33,650 nucleotides of DNA from assembly GCA_947385085.1 (NCBI GenBank), contig CANDJN010000026.1, forward strand, positions 1-33,650. The letters run 5' to 3'. Positions 24,078 to 33,565 of the stretch are shown one piece after another. Position numbers and translations under genes: made by a program. Numbering within the stretch: the stretch's first letter is position 1; the number at the start of each line of letters is the position of its first letter. The stretch comes from an uncultured Erysipelotrichaceae bacterium. GTDB taxonomy: Bacteria; Bacillota_I; Bacilli_A; Erysipelotrichales; Erysipelotrichaceae. The notes beneath the pieces were generated by a model. It ran no database searches. It worked only from the letters and a program-made list of their open reading frames with translations, and was not told the DNA's origin.

Positions 24078-27000
24078 CTAATTACCCAGCTGTATATCGG
24101 GCAACGTTGTCGGTACAGTTTCAAATAAGGAATCACTTACCAATCGCTGTCCTTCATTTGTTAAAGCATTATCAACACGATACAATTCAGCACGCACCTG
24201 TTTGACTGCGCTGATATCAGTACCCGGATCCAGCCAATAAATCCATGTTCCGTCATTGACATCCTGAATATTTCCGGTTGTCGGAACATCGGCCAGAATA
24301 GTCTGATAAGCCTTTATATCACCATCATTGTCTCTTCCTCCGACAATATTTCCATCCTGATCATAAAGGATGACAACATTATATGCCGGGTTACCTTTAT
24401 AGGTACCGGTAAAGACAATAGCATCTTTCGGAATTACATCATCCTCATTCTTACCATATTTGTAATCTGCTGTCAATTTGCCGATCGCAACGGTGCTGTC
24501 ACCGGCGCGACGGAAATCTACATTATCACCGGTTACACTTAATGCATCCAGTTCAGAGATGGCAATTTCCGTATTTGTCGGAGCCTTAATCACAAGTTTC
24601 ATCGCACTTGTGTTGTAAATAGCAACATTATCCAGACCATCCTTACCGAAGTATACAGTCTGATCGCTGCTTCCGTTAAAGGTTCCGCTTGCCGCCTTGA
24701 CCCAGTTTCCATCGCTCTCGCGAACATAAATTTCATAATCCGTGATCGCTGTGCCGGTCTTTACGGTGTACTTGAAGCCGGTTACCGCATGAATACGGTT
24801 GAATTCCATAATAACTTCTGCTCCGGATTCCGCTGTGCCGGTATAAGTTGTATTGCTGTCGTTATCAAAGGCCTTCATGATTGGTGCTTCCAATTCCGGA
24901 CCGCAAGGCGTATTGTCATCGCCATTTCCTGCATCTGCCACATTGGTTGCCTCGATATTGTTTGTTGTAACCGTCCAATAAGACTTATCAATGTTGCCTT
25001 TATGCTCAATTTTGAGCGGCGCAAGTGTCTTCACTGCAGAGCGGTTCAAGTATTTATCAATTACAGTAACTTCGTACGTTACAACACGATTATTCATGGT
25101 AGTGATATGATCGCTGAACGTATTTTCTGTCGTGAAGCCTGCCAATTCTTTTTCTACTTCACCGTTAGAAGTAATGCAACGTACAATCTCATAACCAAGC
25201 ACATCATCACTTGGAAGTGTTGATGACAAGGTGAAGTCAACCTGACTAGCTTCGTTCGCATTGATCGACGCTGTTGTACTTGCATCTACCGCTGCTACGT
25301 TTCCATCCGTACCAAGACTGCTGCCACTGTGAGTCAGTCGGTAAACGCGGGAATCATCGTTCGCATAGTAGATTGCTCTTGTTTCTTTCGGGAACTGTTT
25401 TGCATAAGCAACGGTTCCTGCATCCGGTGTCATACCCCAGCGTTCAAAGAATTCCAGAATATTCTTCTCTGCAGCGGCACATCCCAAACGCATCAGTGTC
25501 TGATCTTTGTCAGAGCCAAGCGTCAGTGCCACACCGCCTGGTTTCGGCGCATTGGCAGGAGTTCTTGAATACGAATCCACACGGGCAAAGAACAGGTTGG
25601 CTAACTGGTCTTTATGATCTGCATACGTCTTGTAGTTGTATCCATTGTCATATGCAAGATGCAGCTGCCAGTACATTCCCAGCTGGGTAAATACGTTGCC
25701 GGCACGTCCCTTGGTATTGGATGTTACCTTATCAAACACCTTGCGATATTGGAAACGAACGCTATCATTCGTATCTTTTGCCTGGGCAAGAACAGAGAAA
25801 TAGTTGTTCGTAATTTCGGCAACCGCATAGGATCCCTGGTTAATGCAGTGTCCGATTTCATGAGCAATACCCCATCCGAAGTAACTGCCGCTCACCCATT
25901 TACCATTTGCATCGGTTTGAACCGGCGCACTTCTTACCATACCAGGAGTCGATCCCCATTCAATACCGATATGGTTTCCGGAAGCGTACATGAATGCTCC
26001 CGCAAACATTCTCTGATAACGGATATTCAAATGGCTAACAGGGAATTTATCAATCGCATTCGCAGCGCTGTTATTCAATCCCTTATGCTGATAGAACAGG
26101 TTCATCATCTCTTCCATCGCATCCATTGAACCCAATACTTTCTGAGCCCGCTGTTCAAGCGTACCGCTGCCGCTTCCCGCCACAATCTGCTGAGCCGGTA
26201 ATGAGAACATCATCGTATCCAGCATAATATCTGTAGCGCCTAAGATACAGTTCTGAGTGTCAAAGTCATATTGTACAAGCTTATTGTCGGAATTCTTATG
26301 AACGTTGTCATGTTCTGTCTGCATCTGAGCCACATACGTATCCAGACTTTTCAAATAAGCTTTAACGCGATTTAAACGTTCGCCTGCATCACTTACCTGA
26401 TACAAATCCAGAATCGGAACCTCAGTACCGCCGCTGACACGAACAGAATATTTATCGTTGGCGCTGTCGCCGGTATATTGAACATACAGAGCACCGCCGG
26501 ATTCTACATCCGTACTTGCCATGCGCGGAATGGTAATATCGTTTCTACCGATTTTCAGGTTGGCAATAGATTTGCCCATTGTGGTAGCTTCCGCATGATA
26601 CTGTGTCGCTATTAGCTGCAAATTTGTGCTGTCGCCGGTCTTTTTCGTATTATGACCGACATAAACAGTGATCTGTTCTCCGGCCGGTACGCTGACACCA
26701 AGCGGCTGCCAAGCGTTCAAACCGCCAAAGCCGCGATTTACATCTTTCGTAGTAATCGTATTATGAACCTTGATCGGATCTGAAAGAACCGAATTCAAAA
26801 TATCTTCTGCTGTCTTTAATTCTCTTTCAAGCTTATCCTTATCCGGATGATATTCACCGCAATCCGGATCCGGTGTATTGATGCGTGTTCTCAAATCATC
26901 AATTGTTTTCTGATTCACATCATCTCTTAATACGGTATGGAGATCATCCACATATAGACCCATGATATCTTCTTCAATTGAATCATAATGATAGAAGTTA

Positions 27001-29396
27001 ACTTCGGAAATCGTTACACTGCCACTCGCAAGACTGCGGGCAACACCGAATTGAAGCTTCTTAACCGTGATCTTCTCCGGGAATTGAACCATGTAATAGA
27101 TGCGGCCGTCTTTGTCACGACGCTGTTGAATTGACATGGCGCCTCTGCTGAAGCTCTTCTTAACGCCGTTTTCATCCCAGTAATTTACTTGGATATAGCC
27201 ATATGCTAAGTTTTGAACGGCAACTTCCTGGAATGCAAACATCTTCATATCATACGGCTGATCGAATTCAAAGAAGAGACCGTTGTTGCCTAATGCATTA
27301 TAGCCGCCGGAATCCCATGATCCTACATAGAAGTAAGATACCGGATTGTTATCCACCGTACCAAGAGCTGTACCGTTTGCCGTATCCAACGGACTGTCGG
27401 TCATTTTTCCGCTCTTAAACGTAACATTTGTGATATGCTCGCTGACTTGTCCTTCAGCGGCACCGTTTAACAGCTTGTATTTCGGCATTTGTGCCGGAGT
27501 GATATCGGTTGTCTCCACTTTAATCGTCAAGGAAGGCTTGCCTTCACCCAATTCATTGACACCTGTGACATAAATCAAATATTCGGTTTTATCTTTCAGA
27601 TTTGCCAATGCATATTTATTAGTCTCGATCTTTTCTACCTTTTGGAACGAAGAATCACCCACTTCTTTATAATACAGGTTATAGTAATCCGTATCTTCCA
27701 TATCCTTCCAAGAAGCATCGATGGATTTATACTTGCCGGTTCCTTTCAGATAGTCTGGTGCCTCCGGTTTCTTTGTAGCCTTCGGTGTTGCGGTAACCGC
27801 ATCGCTATAGCCACTGCGCCATGCGCCGTTCACAGACTGTACTTTAACGATATAGTTTTCGTTATTAACAAGTTTGTCTTTATTGAACGATTTTATGGAA
27901 ATCATCGGACCCTTGACTAAAACAGTCTCCTGTATACCGTCATGTTCTATCATAACCTCATATCCGGTTACATTCAGACATGGCTCCCACGAAACAGTAA
28001 ATTCCTTATTTCCGTTTTCCACCTTCAGATTTTGCGGAATGCTCATCTGCGGTTCCGGAATACGCTCTTCCATATCATTCAGGAATTGCACACGGGAGAT
28101 TTCGGCAAGGTTGTTGTTTTTCGTTCCGGAAATCTTGAGTGTAACCTTCTTAATGGCAATTTGAGTGCCAAAATTAATATAGAGAGTTCCATTTCCTTCT
28201 TTTACTACCTCTACATTGCTGTTCTGCAATAAGAAATGCGTATCCTCTACATAAGGTACAGGAACGGTCACTTCGGTGCCATCTTTCATATAAGTAATTG
28301 CAATCTCCGCATTGGTTATACTGTTGTCACTGCCAGTACCGATAACCATTCCCTCAGGTAAAAACTGTGTACTATCCGGGAATGCAAAATCGACAGATAC
28401 CGGTGTCGCAGGACTAATATCTGCACCATCCTTACGTGATAAAGTAACATGACTGTTGGAAGTAGAAAGATCATAAAGGTTTCCCTCTACTTTCGTGCCG
28501 CTGTCATTGGTTGTTGTCAATGCTTTCGCAGGTACACTTGTTTCAACCGAGGAAGCGCCGTCTTCATCCGCCTTATACCCTCTTGTGAAATATTCAAGAT
28601 CCACTAAGCTGATAGCATCATCCTTATTGAAGTCAGCCTGATTTCCATTTCCCTGTCCTTCCAGAGAATCGATCATCAAATCTTTGTCAGCATCGTCAAT
28701 TTTCATATCACGATTCACATCGCCAATCAATAGGACGCCAGGATGTACACCATTAGCATAATCGTATCCTGCCATCATATCGGTTGTCAGTTTCACAGTA
28801 TATGCCCATTGCCCAACTTCAATCTTTTGGGTATAGGGGACAAATCCCGGTGCGCTGACATTTAGTGTATATGTTCCTGCCGCAAGGTTTTCAAAGGTAA
28901 TTCCTTCACGCAGTCCATCTGTACCATCAGCCTTCAGCGTTACCGTTTTTGCCGGTCTTCCACTCAATGATACATTGAATGTTGTATCCTGCTTAAATTT
29001 TAATGAAGGCATGATATAGACGTCTACTTGACCGCTATTGGAAATCACATCACCTTCAGCAGCTGCCGCAACATTTTCATCCGTTGTCTGTTGCTGATCA
29101 TCTGACGGTGTGGGCGTTTCTTCGCTGCTTACAGGTTCTTCGCTCTGCCCTTCATCTTTTGTTTCATTAGGATTTGCAGGATTTTCATCATTTTTACCAT
29201 CTGATGTTTCTTGTTTTTCGGGTTCGGTCTCTTCACTCACTTCCTGTTCATCAGGTGTTTGTGGAGTACCATTTTCTTCCTGCACACCTGCTCCGTTTTC
29301 TTCTGCTCTTAAGGACCTAGTATAGCTATTCGCATTCGCCACAAGCAGAAGTGCTACGACAAGCAAGCATGAAAGTATTCGTTTCGTTGCTTTCAT
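24078..29396 (-). CDS. Secreted M60-type (enhancin-like) metallopeptidase with dockerin, FN3 and CBM-like modules
   Basis: The product is 1,772 aa. Order: signal peptide (1-30); acidic Glu/Thr/Pro-rich linker (32-115); Ig-like module (about 120-205); dockerin-like pair of EF-hand loops (D226-x-N-x-D ending D237, and D255-x-N-x-D ending D266); a galactose-binding-like module (about 300-445); two FN3 domains (about 450-630); another beta module (about 640-805); an M60 region (about 880-1350); an FN3-like segment (about 1355-1460); and an F5/8 C (CBM32)-like module (about 1470-1625). The zinc motif is GIAHEIGH (H1179, E1180, H1183) with a third ligand probably E1194. M60 enzymes cleave glycoproteins such as mucins. 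There is no membrane or sorting signal at the C-terminus, so attachment may go through the dockerin. ATG 29396 follows AAAGGGG. Confidence 0.85.
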   Translation of the reverse strand: MKATKRILSCLLVVALLLVANANSYTRSLRAEENGAGVQEENGTPQTPDEQEVSEETEPEKQETSDGKNDENPANPNETKDEGQSEEPVSSEETPTPSDDQQQTTDENVAAAAEGDVISNSGQVDVYIMPSLKFKQDTTFNVSLSGRPAKTVTLKADGTDGLREGITFENLAAGTYTLNVSAPGFVPYTQKIEVGQWAYTVKLTTDMMAGYDYANGVHPGVLLIGDVNRDMKIDDADKDLMIDSLEGQGNGNQADFNKDDAISLVDLEYFTRGYKADEDGASSVETSVPAKALTTTNDSGTKVEGNLYDLSTSNSHVTLSRKDGADISPATPVSVDFAFPDSTQFLPEGMVIGTGSDNSITNAEIAITYMKDGTEVTVPVPYVEDTHFLLQNSNVEVVKEGNGTLYINFGTQIAIKKVTLKISGTKNNNLAEISRVQFLNDMEERIPEPQMSIPQNLKVENGNKEFTVSWEPCLNVTGYEVMIEHDGIQETVLVKGPMISIKSFNKDKLVNNENYIVKVQSVNGAWRSGYSDAVTATPKATKKPEAPDYLKGTGKYKSIDASWKDMEDTDYYNLYYKEVGDSSFQKVEKIETNKYALANLKDKTEYLIYVTGVNELGEGKPSLTIKVETTDITPAQMPKYKLLNGAAEGQVSEHITNVTFKSGKMTDSPLDTANGTALGTVDNNPVSYFYVGSWDSGGYNALGNNGLFFEFDQPYDMKMFAFQEVAVQNLAYGYIQVNYWDENGVKKSFSRGAMSIQQRRDKDGRIYYMVQFPEKITVKKLQFGVARSLASGSVTISEVNFYHYDSIEEDIMGLYVDDLHTVLRDDVNQKTIDDLRTRINTPDPDCGEYHPDKDKLERELKTAEDILNSVLSDPIKVHNTITTKDVNRGFGGLNAWQPLGVSVPAGEQITVYVGHNTKKTGDSTNLQLIATQYHAEATTMGKSIANLKIGRNDITIPRMASTDVESGGALYVQYTGDSANDKYSVRVSGGTEVPILDLYQVSDAGERLNRVKAYLKSLDTYVAQMQTEHDNVHKNSDNKLVQYDFDTQNCILGATDIMLDTMMFSLPAQQIVAGSGSGTLEQRAQKVLGSMDAMEEMMNLFYQHKGLNNSAANAIDKFPVSHLNIRYQRMFAGAFMYASGNHIGIEWGSTPGMVRSAPVQTDANGKWVSGSYFGWGIAHEIGHCINQGSYAVAEITNNYFSVLAQAKDTNDSVRFQYRKVFDKVTSNTKGRAGNVFTQLGMYWQLHLAYDNGYNYKTYADHKDQLANLFFARVDSYSRTPANAPKPGGVALTLGSDKDQTLMRLGCAAAEKNILEFFERWGMTPDAGTVAYAKQFPKETRAIYYANDDSRVYRLTHSGSSLGTDGNVAAVDASTTASINANEASQVDFTLSSTLPSDDVLGYEIVRCITSNGEVEKELAGFTTENTFSDHITTMNNRVVTYEVTVIDKYLNRSAVKTLAPLKIEHKGNIDKSYWTVTTNNIEATNVADAGNGDDNTPCGPELEAPIMKAFDNDSNTTYTGTAESGAEVIMEFNRIHAVTGFKYTVKTGTAITDYEIYVRESDGNWVKAASGTFNGSSDQTVYFGKDGLDNVAIYNTSAMKLVIKAPTNTEIAISELDALSVTGDNVDFRRAGDSTVAIGKLTADYKYGKNEDDVIPKDAIVFTGTYKGNPAYNVVILYDQDGNIVGGRDNDGDIKAYQTILADVPTTGNIQDVNDGTWIYWLDPGTDISAVKQVRAELYRVDNALTNEGQRLVSDSLFETVPTTLPDIQLGN

Positions 29397-29518
29397 TGGT
29401 TTCCCCTTTCTGAAATTATATAGATAAACTTAATCACAATAACATTCTATGTATTAATGTTCCGATGTTCACCTCCAGACTCGCTATTTGTTATAAAAAG
29501 CGCATTCGCCATCAAAGC

Positions 29519-29557
29519 AAAAAAATTGCACTATACTTCATTGTAGGCAATTTTTTT
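29519..29557. terminator. Bidirectional terminator between the DUF349 and M60 genes
   Basis: AAAAAAATTGC (29519-29529) and GCAATTTTTTT (29547-29557) form a perfect stem with runs of A and T on each side. On the minus strand it ends the transcript of the DUF349 gene, about 95 bp after that gene's stop. The rest of the 29397-29650 gap shows no gene and no strong promoter; a TATAAT near 29420-29415 lies too close to the M60 start to be convincing. Confidence 0.7.
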
Positions 29558-29650
29558 GTTAGCACTTTCAATATATCATATTTAAGACCTTTTATCAATA
29601 TTTTTAAGGAAGTTTTACATTTTACATCGCAGTCATTATTATCAATTCTT

Positions 29651-30826
29651 TTATGCTTCCTCGCCTTTACGCTGATCCTCATCCAACCGCTGATCCAATT
29701 CCGCAACCTCATTTTCTAGCTCTGCGATAAAATCCTTCTTATCTTCAATTCGATCTTCCATATCCGCAATCGCCCGTTCGCCTAATAATCCGATGATTTC
29801 ATCTTCCATCCGCTTAATTTGGCGCTTTTGATCTTGAATCAGTTCCTGTTTGCGATTGCGAATTTCACTCATCCGCTGACGCCATTGTGCATGTTTTTGC
29901 TCGTTCATCGCTTTTAAGGCATCAAAATATTCATCCATGATGGAACGGAACTCTGACCAAGCCTCATCGTCCTTGCCTTTTCCGCAGGAGCCGATATTCT
30001 TCCACTCCACGCCTAGCTCTTTCATCTTCGCCGTCTGCTCTTTCTGAAACAGCTGCTCATCCAAAATCGCTTTGGCCTGTTGAATTAATTCTTTTTTCTG
30101 CTGTAAGCGCTGTCCCTGTACTTCATGCAGTTCTTCATAATGCTGATTGCGACGTTCATAGAATACCTGACGGCTCTTGTTAAACTCTTCCCATAATTCA
30201 TCTTCATGTTCTTTGCCGGCGCTGCCCGCCGCTTTCCATTCTGCCATAAGTTCACGCAAAGCCTCGCTGGTTTTCTGCCAATCCGAAGAATCCTCGAATG
30301 CTTTTGCCTTGGCGATCAGTTCTGTCTTTATCGCTTTGGCATTGGCAAACTGCTCCTTGCGATCTTCCCAATATTGACGACGATGGTCAAAGAACTTCTG
30401 GCGTTCTGTGCGAAATTCTTCCCACAAAGCATCATCTGTCTCTTTACCGGCACTGCCGATGGCTTTCCATTCATTCATCAAGTCATTCATCTGTTCACCG
30501 GCAGCACGAATCTGATCGCTTTGCGCACATTCTTTTGCCTGTGCAATCAATTCGCGTTTTCGTTCTTCATTGCCTTGATAGCCCTCATTGCGCATACCAT
30601 ACAAGCTATCCATAACCGCATCAAATTCTTCACTCAATTCATTTTCATAAGCGCTGTCCCGATAAGGTATCCGCTTCCATTGCCGTTTTAAGCGATTGAT
30701 TTCTTTATGAACCAAGCTGCGATCCTCTGAGGCAGCTGCCTGCTTTGCTTCTTCAATCAACTGCTTTCGCAATTTGATGTCTTCATCAAAATCCTCTACA
30801 TCCATGACCATCTCTTCGTTATACAT
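29651..30826 (-). CDS. DUF349-repeat coiled-coil protein
   Basis: The product is about 391 aa. Four DUF349-type repeats are visible: a degenerate one (LKRQWKRIPYRD), then LMNEWKAIGSAGKETDDALW, LMAEWKAAGSAGKEHEDELW and LGVEWKNIGSCGKGKDDEAW, each followed by W/F-rich helices. A charged coiled coil spans the last 90 residues. There is no signal peptide, so it is probably cytosolic. The family has no firmly established role. Two ATG codons are in tandem; 30826 has 6-nt spacing from GGGAGG while 30829 has only 3, so I choose 30826. A TATAAT at 30875-30870 may be its -10. Confidence 0.85.
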   Translation of the reverse strand: MYNEEMVMDVEDFDEDIKLRKQLIEEAKQAAASEDRSLVHKEINRLKRQWKRIPYRDSAYENELSEEFDAVMDSLYGMRNEGYQGNEERKRELIAQAKECAQSDQIRAAGEQMNDLMNEWKAIGSAGKETDDALWEEFRTERQKFFDHRRQYWEDRKEQFANAKAIKTELIAKAKAFEDSSDWQKTSEALRELMAEWKAAGSAGKEHEDELWEEFNKSRQVFYERRNQHYEELHEVQGQRLQQKKELIQQAKAILDEQLFQKEQTAKMKELGVEWKNIGSCGKGKDDEAWSEFRSIMDEYFDALKAMNEQKHAQWRQRMSEIRNRKQELIQDQKRQIKRMEDEIIGLLGERAIADMEDRIEDKKDFIAELENEVAELDQRLDEDQRKGEEA

Positions 30827-31009
30827 CATAAACCTCCCATATGCTTTCTCTTAATACATTGCTATATTCATTATAGCGCATTTTCCGATAAAAAGCATTC
30901 ATTATTTCACAATCAAATACATTTTCTGGTAAATTATGATTCACTGCTCATGTATTGAGGGGTCATTTTATAGGATACTCATCACAATCACGGGAAAAAG
31001 GATAATTTT

Positions 31010-33415
31010 TTATAAGGTTTGTTCGCTTCGTTCGATAATATCATCTTGGGTTTTTTTAGATAATACGTTAAAAAATGCGCTATATCCGGCAACTCGAACA
31101 ATCAAATCGCGATGATTTTCCGGATGAATCTGTGCGTCCAGCATCGTTTCACGGCTTACAACATTAAATTGCACGTGGTAGCCATGAAGTCGATGGAAGA
31201 ACGTACGCAGTAAATAGATCAATTTTTGTTTGTTTTCTTCCTTCTGCAGCATTTGCGGTGTGACTTTTTGATTTAACAATACGCCGCCGGTAATCTCATG
31301 GGTGGGCAGTTTGGAAACACTTTTGAATACCGCAGTCGGTCCGTTTTTATCCGCCCCATGACTCGGAGAGCATCCCTCTGCCAACGCTTCGCCTGCCTTG
31401 CGGCCATCCGGGGTTGCCAAAGTGCCGGCACCTTGCGGCACATTGGCTGATATAGAAGATGTTCCCGCATAGTAGATTCCGCCGATCGGCCCGCGGCCAT
31501 AGCGGTTGTTATGGTATTTTTTCATTTCATCAATATAAATGTCATAGGCATCAATCACCAGTTGATCCACATAGTCATCGTCATTGCCGTATTTGGGCGC
31601 CGCGATGAGCATTTCGCGAATCTGTTCGTTTTCTGCACCGTTAAAATCAGCCGCTAACGCCTCCCAAAGCCTTGCCGGTGTAATCTTATGTTCTTCAAAC
31701 ACCACTTTTTTCATCGCTGCTAAACTATCGGCCAAATTGGCGATGCCAACCTGTAAATCACTGATAAAGTCGTAAACAGTGCCGCCTTCTTTCATATTCA
31801 GGCCGCGTTCGATGCAGTCATCCATCAATGCCGAGCAAAGCACGTCCGCTGTATCCTGTTCCAGCACCATATCACAGGTCGCATCAATGATCGTACATTG
31901 ACGGCACATTTCACGAATCACCTTGTCCCAGCACTGCAGTACTTGATCAAAGCTGGTGAAATCACGGAAATGTCCAATCCCCTCGCACAGCTTGATGCCC
32001 GAAGCCGGATCCACGCCATCGTTCATCGCAATGAGCAGCGCCTTGGGAAAGTTCAAAAAGCTCATACCGGTACAGCGATAACCCCATTTACCGGGTACAG
32101 CGGTTTCCACACAACCGATCGCACTGTAGTTGTATGCATCCTCTTTCGCTACTCCCTTTTCAATAAAGCTGGGAATAATAATCTCATCGTTATTGAATGC
32201 CGGCATACCGAAACCACAGCGAACCACCTCGATACATTCTTTCATGAAGGCATCGCTGAGTCCATTATGAAAGCGCACGGTCAAATTGGGCTGCACCAAA
32301 TGACATTGTGCCACGCTTTTGAGAATCAGCCATGACATCGCATTGGTCGCATCCTTTCCATCCACTGTTTGTCCTGCGATCGTCACATTTTGATACAGGG
32401 GAGAACCGGCGGAAAATTGCGTGTGGCTCCAGGAGCGAATTTTATTGATTGTATAGGTTTTCATCCAAAGATTGCACATCAGTTCACACGCCTGTGCTTC
32501 ATCCAACAGTCCTTTTTTCAAATCGTGCTCATAATAAGCATTCAAGTATTGATCCATGCGGCCATAGGAATAGCTGTGTCCATTGGATTCAATCTGCATT
32601 GCCAAATGAACGATCCAAATACTTTGAAGCGCTTCTTGAAATGTATCGGCCGGTTCATAAGGAACCTTTTTTAAGATGCGGCTCATCTCTGCCAATTCTT
32701 TTTTGCGTTTTTCATCGGATGTGGTTTCGATCATGGAAGCTGCCAGTTTCGCATATCGCAGTGCAAAGTTACGCGTTGCCTCTAAAACAATCAAAATAGC
32801 GCGATAAAAGTAACTCTTTTGAATATTATGGTAATCGGTCAAGTCCAGCGTTTCCAGCTTTTCCTTGGTTCGCCTTTCGTAATCCTTTAAACCAAGTTTC
32901 AGCAGCTGACCGTAGTCGATGGCACAATGTCCATCCCCCGATGTGATATTGCCTTCGGATTTGATGATGCCCAGATCATAATATTGCTTAGAATGGGGAG
33001 GGAATGCGGCCAAACCGCGATCCAGCAATGTGTTATGTTCCCAAAACGGCGCAATATCGCGCAGCTTTTGTTTGTCTTCTTCACTGATGGTAAAAACATC
33101 GCCATCCCGCTTTTCAAATTCATCCAATTCATCAATCACCCATTTCATCGCATATTCGGGAAAAATAGGTGCGCTGCGGTTGGCGCTTGCCTGATTACCC
33201 GCAATCATAGTCTCATCCTCGATATATATGGACATCTGTTCCAATACGTTTTTCAGCATCAATGCGCGTTTGATCACTAACGGCTGATCTTGATTTTCGC
33301 GATACGTTTTTGTCGTAATCATCGCCCGTTCTACACAGATGCGCGGTGTCACATTGACCAATGCTTCACGGAAGCGCTGCATCCGTGGGGTTAATTCACC
33401 AAAGTAGCTGTTCAT
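31010..33415 (-). CDS. Glycyl radical enzyme, eliminase/dehydratase type (PFL2-like), substrate unknown
   Basis: The 801-aa product has the full glycyl radical enzyme fold length. The radical glycine is G777 in RVAGYSAFF near the C-terminus. The active-site loop reads SAIGCVETAVPGKWG, giving the thiyl C435 and general base E437. H163 in GDGHCAIDY and H280-S281 in ESNGHSYSYGR match positions used by diol/glycerol dehydratases. A single active cysteine, not the CC pair, rules out true pyruvate formate-lyase. The stretch after the active site (GYRCTGMSFLN) differs from the HDSAFFN-like pattern I associate with glycerol dehydratase, so the substrate is open. No radical-SAM activase gene lies next to it here. 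ATG 33415 follows AAGGAGGAACTT. It implies anaerobic life. Confidence 0.9.
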   Translation of the reverse strand: MNSYFGELTPRMQRFREALVNVTPRICVERAMITTKTYRENQDQPLVIKRALMLKNVLEQMSIYIEDETMIAGNQASANRSAPIFPEYAMKWVIDELDEFEKRDGDVFTISEEDKQKLRDIAPFWEHNTLLDRGLAAFPPHSKQYYDLGIIKSEGNITSGDGHCAIDYGQLLKLGLKDYERRTKEKLETLDLTDYHNIQKSYFYRAILIVLEATRNFALRYAKLAASMIETTSDEKRKKELAEMSRILKKVPYEPADTFQEALQSIWIVHLAMQIESNGHSYSYGRMDQYLNAYYEHDLKKGLLDEAQACELMCNLWMKTYTINKIRSWSHTQFSAGSPLYQNVTIAGQTVDGKDATNAMSWLILKSVAQCHLVQPNLTVRFHNGLSDAFMKECIEVVRCGFGMPAFNNDEIIIPSFIEKGVAKEDAYNYSAIGCVETAVPGKWGYRCTGMSFLNFPKALLIAMNDGVDPASGIKLCEGIGHFRDFTSFDQVLQCWDKVIREMCRQCTIIDATCDMVLEQDTADVLCSALMDDCIERGLNMKEGGTVYDFISDLQVGIANLADSLAAMKKVVFEEHKITPARLWEALAADFNGAENEQIREMLIAAPKYGNDDDYVDQLVIDAYDIYIDEMKKYHNNRYGRGPIGGIYYAGTSSISANVPQGAGTLATPDGRKAGEALAEGCSPSHGADKNGPTAVFKSVSKLPTHEITGGVLLNQKVTPQMLQKEENKQKLIYLLRTFFHRLHGYHVQFNVVSRETMLDAQIHPENHRDLIVRVAGYSAFFNVLSKKTQDDIIERSEQTL

Positions 33416-33461
33416 AAGTTCCTCCTTGATTGATATTCATGTTTTTATTCTTGTCATTATT

Positions 33462-33490
33462 ATCATAATCAGTTCATTGAAAGATGTCAA
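33462..33490 (-). promoter_or_regulatory. Strong sigma-A promoter of the glycyl radical enzyme gene
   Basis: TTGACA (33490-33485) and TATGAT (33467-33462) are exactly 17 bp apart on the minus strand, with the start codon about 47 bp downstream of the -10. A consensus -35 suggests high expression when not repressed. Confidence 0.85.
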
Positions 33491-33536
33491 TACTTTCATT
33501 TAAAATATTTTTCTCTTTCGTTCGTAAGTTTTTCGG

Positions 33537-33565
33537 TTTACACATGAAATGTTTTGTGATAGAAT
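33537..33565 (+). promoter_or_regulatory. Divergent promoter for a gene at the right edge
   Basis: TTTACA (33537-33542) and TAGAAT (33560-33565) are 17 bp apart on the plus strand, back to back with the glycyl radical enzyme promoter. An ATG at 33625 opens a frame (MKKFENII) that runs off the window, but it lacks a ribosome site, so the true start may lie beyond the edge. Confidence 0.6.

Noticed and set aside
24789..26129. Several plus-strand frames opposite the M60 gene
   Set aside because: All lie inside one continuous 1,772-aa minus-strand gene with recognisable domains, and have no ribosome sites.
31010..33415. Pyruvate formate-lyase
   Set aside because: The active-site loop has one cysteine followed by Val-Glu (GCVE), not the Cys-Cys pair of true pyruvate formate-lyase.
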